Shown here: positions 5,848-8,433 of the stretch, in pieces
How the letters are laid out: the number at the start of each line of letters is the position of its first letter
How positions within the stretch are numbered: the first letter of the stretch is position 1
Assembly: GCA_002368955.1 (NCBI GenBank)
Contig: DFDY01000035.1
Location: 1 to 8,433 of the forward strand
Reading direction: 5' to 3'
DNA from: Bacteroidales bacterium UBA3816
GTDB lineage: Bacteria; Bacteroidota; Bacteroidia; Bacteroidales; P3
DNA length: 8,433 bases
Position numbers and translations under genes: made by a program
Notes under the pieces: model-generated
Databases searched by the model: none
What the model was told of the DNA's origin: nothing
What the model saw: only the letters and a program-made list of their open reading frames with translations

Positions 5848-8019
5848 CTAGAGCTTGCGGTAGATAAAGTCGGTCATCAACTCATAGAGATTCAAGCGAG
5901 TATTACCACCATAAATGCTGTGGTTTTTGTTGGGGTAGATGCGGAACTCAAACTGTTTGCCAGCAGTTTCAAGAGCGGTGACCATATCGACGGCATTCTG
6001 GAAATGGACGTTATCGTCGCCCGTACCGTGGACCAAGAGGTAGTTGCCCTCAAGCAGGTTGGCAAAATTGAGGGGCGAGTTGTCGTCATAGCCACGGGGA
6101 TTGTCCTGTGGACGCTGGAGGAAACGCTCTGTATAAATGTTGTCGTAGTAGCGCCAGGTAATGACCGGAGCCACAGCAATGGCACTCTTGAATACATCGT
6201 GGCCCTTAAGTATGGAGAGGGTGGAAAGATAGCCGCCGAAACTCCAGCCAAAGATGCCGATGCGGCTGGCATCAATCCAACTCTTACGGCCAAACCAACG
6301 GGCGGCCTCGCAGGCATCCTCGCACTCCATCTTGCCCAGATTCTTATAGGTCATCTTCTTAAAATGGGCACCGCGACCACCTGTGCCACGGCCGTCAAAG
6401 CAAGCCACCACATAGCCGTGCTGCGCCAACATGTGGAACCAATAATAATCGCTGTAGCCATAGCTGTTGGTCACCTGTTGATTACCGGGGCCGCCATAGA
6501 CATAGAAGAAGAGGGGGTACTGCTTGGTGGAGTCGAAATCGGGAGGCAGAATGATGTAGTAGTTCAGTTCGCTGCCCAAAGAAGTGGTGAGAGTGCCGAA
6601 AGTCTTGTGGCCTACACCATACTGTTGCATACGTTCACGCAGATCGGCATTGTCTTGGAGAGTCTTCAGCAGCTTGCCTTTACTGGTATGGAGAGTGTAG
6701 ATGGGGGGTGTGTTGGCATCGGTGAAAGTGCTGATGTAATACTTGCTGTTATTGCTAAAGCTGACATTATACCAACCGGGCTTGTCGCTCAGTTTAGTCT
6801 TTTTCTTGCCTTTGAAATCAATGCAATAAAGTTCGTTGTTGATAGGCGACGATTCGTGAGAAAGATAGTAAATCAAACCGGCCTTTTCATCCACCGAACA
6901 GACTGAGGTGACATCATAGGCACCGTTGGTGACCTGGCGAATAAGTTTGCCAGAGAGGTCATAGAGATAAATATGGTTGTAGCCGTCCTTCTCACTGGTG
7001 ATGAGCATGTGCTTGCCGTCCTTGAGGAACATCCAAGTTTCAGGCACATCCACATAGGCCTCATCCTCCTCGGTGTAGAGTGGGGTAATGGCTCCTGTGC
7101 GGGCATCAGCCAGCAGCAGCTCCATCTTGTCCTGCAAACGGTTCATGCGCATCAGGGCCAAGAGGTTGGCATCCTGTGTCCATTGAATGCGGGGCATATA
7201 CTGGTCATTCTGACTCCCGATGTTGAGTTTCATGGTCTTGCCAGTTTCAAGGTCGTAAATCAGCACATCAACCACTGAGTTGTCCTCGCCAGCCTTGGGG
7301 TACTTATAGGTGTAGCCCTCGGGATAGAGTTCTCCCCACATCTGCATGGTATACTGTTTCACCTTGCTCTCGTCGAAACGGTAGAAGGCAATCTTTTTGC
7401 TGTCTGGGGCCCAGTAAAAGCCACGCGTGATGGCAAATTCCTCTTCGTAGACCCAGTCGGTGGTGCCATTGATGACCTCATTCATCTTGCCATCGAAAGT
7501 AATTTGGGTTTCCTTGAGGGAGTTGAGGGCCATCATGTAGAGGTTGTTGTCGCGCACGAATGCCACCATCTTGCCGTCGGGCGAAAAAGTGGTGAGACGT
7601 TGCTTGCCGCTGTGGCTTATCTTTTCCATACTGCCGTCGGCAACATTGTAGATGTAGTAGCTGCTCACACCGCTCCGACGATAGATGGGTTCAAACTCAG
7701 CACTGAGCAGGATTTTCTGCTCGTCTTGAGAGAACTCGTAGGACTCAATAGGGGGCATAGGTTTGACCTTCTTGCGCATCGGGTCGCTGAATGCACACAT
7801 CACGCCGACCTTCTCGCCTGTCTTGTAGCTGTATTTCTCAATGCCGGTTCGGGTCAGCACGCAATAGTGCTCGCCGTCCTGCATGGAACGGATGGAAGAT
7901 ATGCCCATGGGGCGGAAAGTGGCTTTGGACCAAATGTCCTCCAGTGTAATCTGTTTTGTCTGCGCCTCTGCGCCAACAACTGCTGACATAGCCAACAACA
8001 CAAAGATTATTTTTTTCAT
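5848..8019 (-). CDS. dpp4: Dipeptidyl peptidase IV (S9B serine peptidase), secreted
   Basis: This 723-residue enzyme removes X-Pro (and X-Ala) dipeptides from peptide N-termini. Residues 1-19 (MKKIIFVLLAMSAVVGAEA) are a signal peptide. Residues about 20-475 form the beta-propeller, including DWVYEEEF (188-195), whose paired Glu residues bind the free N-terminus of the substrate. The C-terminal alpha/beta hydrolase domain carries GWSFGGY with nucleophile Ser593, DDNVHFQN with Asp668, and NKNHSIYGG with His700. These three positions and the total length equal those I recall for the Porphyromonas gingivalis DPPIV, a strong sign of orthology. The start at 8019 is chosen over an in-frame ATG at 8052 because it directly begins the signal peptide. 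The gene lies downstream of pckA but is separated by a hairpin. It probably serves peptide use in the periplasm; no clear promoter box was found. Confidence 0.95.
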   Translation of the reverse strand: MKKIIFVLLAMSAVVGAEAQTKQITLEDIWSKATFRPMGISSIRSMQDGEHYCVLTRTGIEKYSYKTGEKVGVMCAFSDPMRKKVKPMPPIESYEFSQDEQKILLSAEFEPIYRRSGVSSYYIYNVADGSMEKISHSGKQRLTTFSPDGKMVAFVRDNNLYMMALNSLKETQITFDGKMNEVINGTTDWVYEEEFAITRGFYWAPDSKKIAFYRFDESKVKQYTMQMWGELYPEGYTYKYPKAGEDNSVVDVLIYDLETGKTMKLNIGSQNDQYMPRIQWTQDANLLALMRMNRLQDKMELLLADARTGAITPLYTEEDEAYVDVPETWMFLKDGKHMLITSEKDGYNHIYLYDLSGKLIRQVTNGAYDVTSVCSVDEKAGLIYYLSHESSPINNELYCIDFKGKKKTKLSDKPGWYNVSFSNNSKYYISTFTDANTPPIYTLHTSKGKLLKTLQDNADLRERMQQYGVGHKTFGTLTTSLGSELNYYIILPPDFDSTKQYPLFFYVYGGPGNQQVTNSYGYSDYYWFHMLAQHGYVVACFDGRGTGGRGAHFKKMTYKNLGKMECEDACEAARWFGRKSWIDASRIGIFGWSFGGYLSTLSILKGHDVFKSAIAVAPVITWRYYDNIYTERFLQRPQDNPRGYDDNSPLNFANLLEGNYLLVHGTGDDNVHFQNAVDMVTALETAGKQFEFRIYPNKNHSIYGGNTRLNLYELMTDFIYRKL

Positions 8020-8082
8020 GAACGTTCTTAATAATGGTGTAAATAGTATCATAGTTTAAATCATATTCATCTGATTGAAGTG

Positions 8083-8127
8083 AAGAGTTAAGAGCCGAAC
8101 CCTATAGGAGTTCCGCCCTTAACTCTT
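8083..8127 (-). terminator. Long hairpin after pckA, probable 3'-end signal
   Basis: A perfect 10-bp inverted repeat AAGAGTTAAG / CTTAACTCTT (8083-8092 and 8118-8127) is extended inward by G·U, G-C and C-G pairs, one mismatch and GAAC/GTTC. This gives 17 pairs out of 18 around a nine-base loop that contains the self-complementary CCTATAGG. It starts 18 bases past the pckA stop. No T tract follows on the minus strand, so it may stabilise or process the mRNA end, or act as a protein site, rather than be a classical terminator. Confidence 0.55.
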
Positions 8128-8145
8128 GATTAGGTCAATGAGCGA

Positions 8146-8433
8146 TTAGAGCTTGGGACCAGCTGCAACCAAGGCTTTGCCAGCCTCGTTGTAGGTGAAT
8201 TTCTCAAAGTTCTTAATGAAACGCTCGGAGAGGTCTTTGGCCTTAGTTTCCCAATCGCTGACATTGGCGTAGGTGTCGCGGGGATCCAGAATCTTAGGAT
8301 CGACACCGGGCAATGCCGTGGGCACCTCAAAGTTGAAATAGGGAATCTTCTTGGTGTCGGCCTTCAGGATAGAGCCGTCCAGGATGGCGTCGATGATGCC
8401 ACGGGTGTCCTTGATGGAGATACGCTTGCCTGT
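8146..8433 (-). CDS. pckA: ATP-dependent phosphoenolpyruvate carboxykinase, C-terminal part
   Basis: The last 95 residues are present and the rest lies beyond the right edge. The frame starts TGKRISIKDTRGIIDAILDG, followed by PYFNFEVPTALPGVDPKILDPRDTY, split here, and ends GKALVAAGPKL. This is the characteristic end of the ATP-type enzyme (PckA), including the 'PTALPGV-P-ILDPR-TY' block. PckA interconverts oxaloacetate plus ATP with phosphoenolpyruvate, CO2 and ADP in the cytoplasm. In many Bacteroidales it runs in the carboxylating direction toward fumarate and succinate, though that direction is inferred. The stop codon is TAA at 8148-8146. A long hairpin follows before dpp4. Confidence 0.95.
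   Translation of the reverse strand, partial: TGKRISIKDTRGIIDAILDGSILKADTKKIPYFNFEVPTALPGVDPKILDPRDTYANVSDWETKAKDLSERFIKNFEKFTYNEAGKALVAAGPKL

Noticed and set aside
5920..6906. 328-residue plus-strand frame opposite dpp4.
   Set aside because: It is antisense to the catalytic and propeller region of a clear DPPIV, with composition typical of complement-strand shadows.
8020..8052. Upstream start for dpp4 that would add 11 residues.
   Set aside because: The added residues (MILFTPLLRTF) precede a complete signal peptide that begins at the ATG at 8019, and the resulting 723-residue length matches the known family member.

Overview
The window reads as a chromosomal segment of a member of the Bacteroidales. 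The evidence is a dipeptidyl peptidase IV that matches my memory of the Porphyromonas gingivalis enzyme in length and in all three catalytic positions, an ATP-type PEP carboxykinase, a PorT-like outer-membrane barrel, a TonB-dependent receptor, a lipoprotein with a Bacteroidetes-style surface-export signal, and -7 boxes of the TAnnTTTG type with no clear Shine-Dalgarno sites. I cannot name the genus. Every intact gene lies on the minus strand. The only plus-strand gene is a broken remnant.

Right part (about 2763-8433), read in transcription order from right to left: the 3' end of pckA, a long hairpin, dpp4 (secreted dipeptidyl peptidase IV), a small outer-membrane beta-barrel gene with its own strong-looking promoter, a textbook intrinsic terminator, and a monomeric TonB-dependent receptor that ends in another textbook terminator. 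The set suggests a cell that uses peptides and imports something large across the outer membrane. The terminators and promoter show that these are separate transcription units rather than one operon. The receptor's substrate cannot be read from this context.

Middle (about 2400-2840): the first third of an RND-efflux periplasmic adaptor lipoprotein, with promoter and lipobox intact. Its coding sequence stops matching the family at about 2762, exactly where the TonB receptor's terminator begins. The rest of the pump operon is missing. This is a rearrangement scar or a contig join.

Left part (1-2282): a DUF4160-DUF2442 two-gene unit with its own probable terminator. Next comes a more AT-rich pair made of an unrecognised 91-residue protein and a six-cysteine lipoprotein, overlapping by ATGA. 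Last is the start of a DUF6261-like gene that runs off the left edge. Between the lipoprotein and this last gene lies the most unusual element of the window: about six head-to-tail 42-bp degenerate repeats, each with a small inverted repeat, and with a paired base change between two copies that keeps the hairpin. No tRNA, rRNA, CRISPR array or insertion-sequence transposase was seen.
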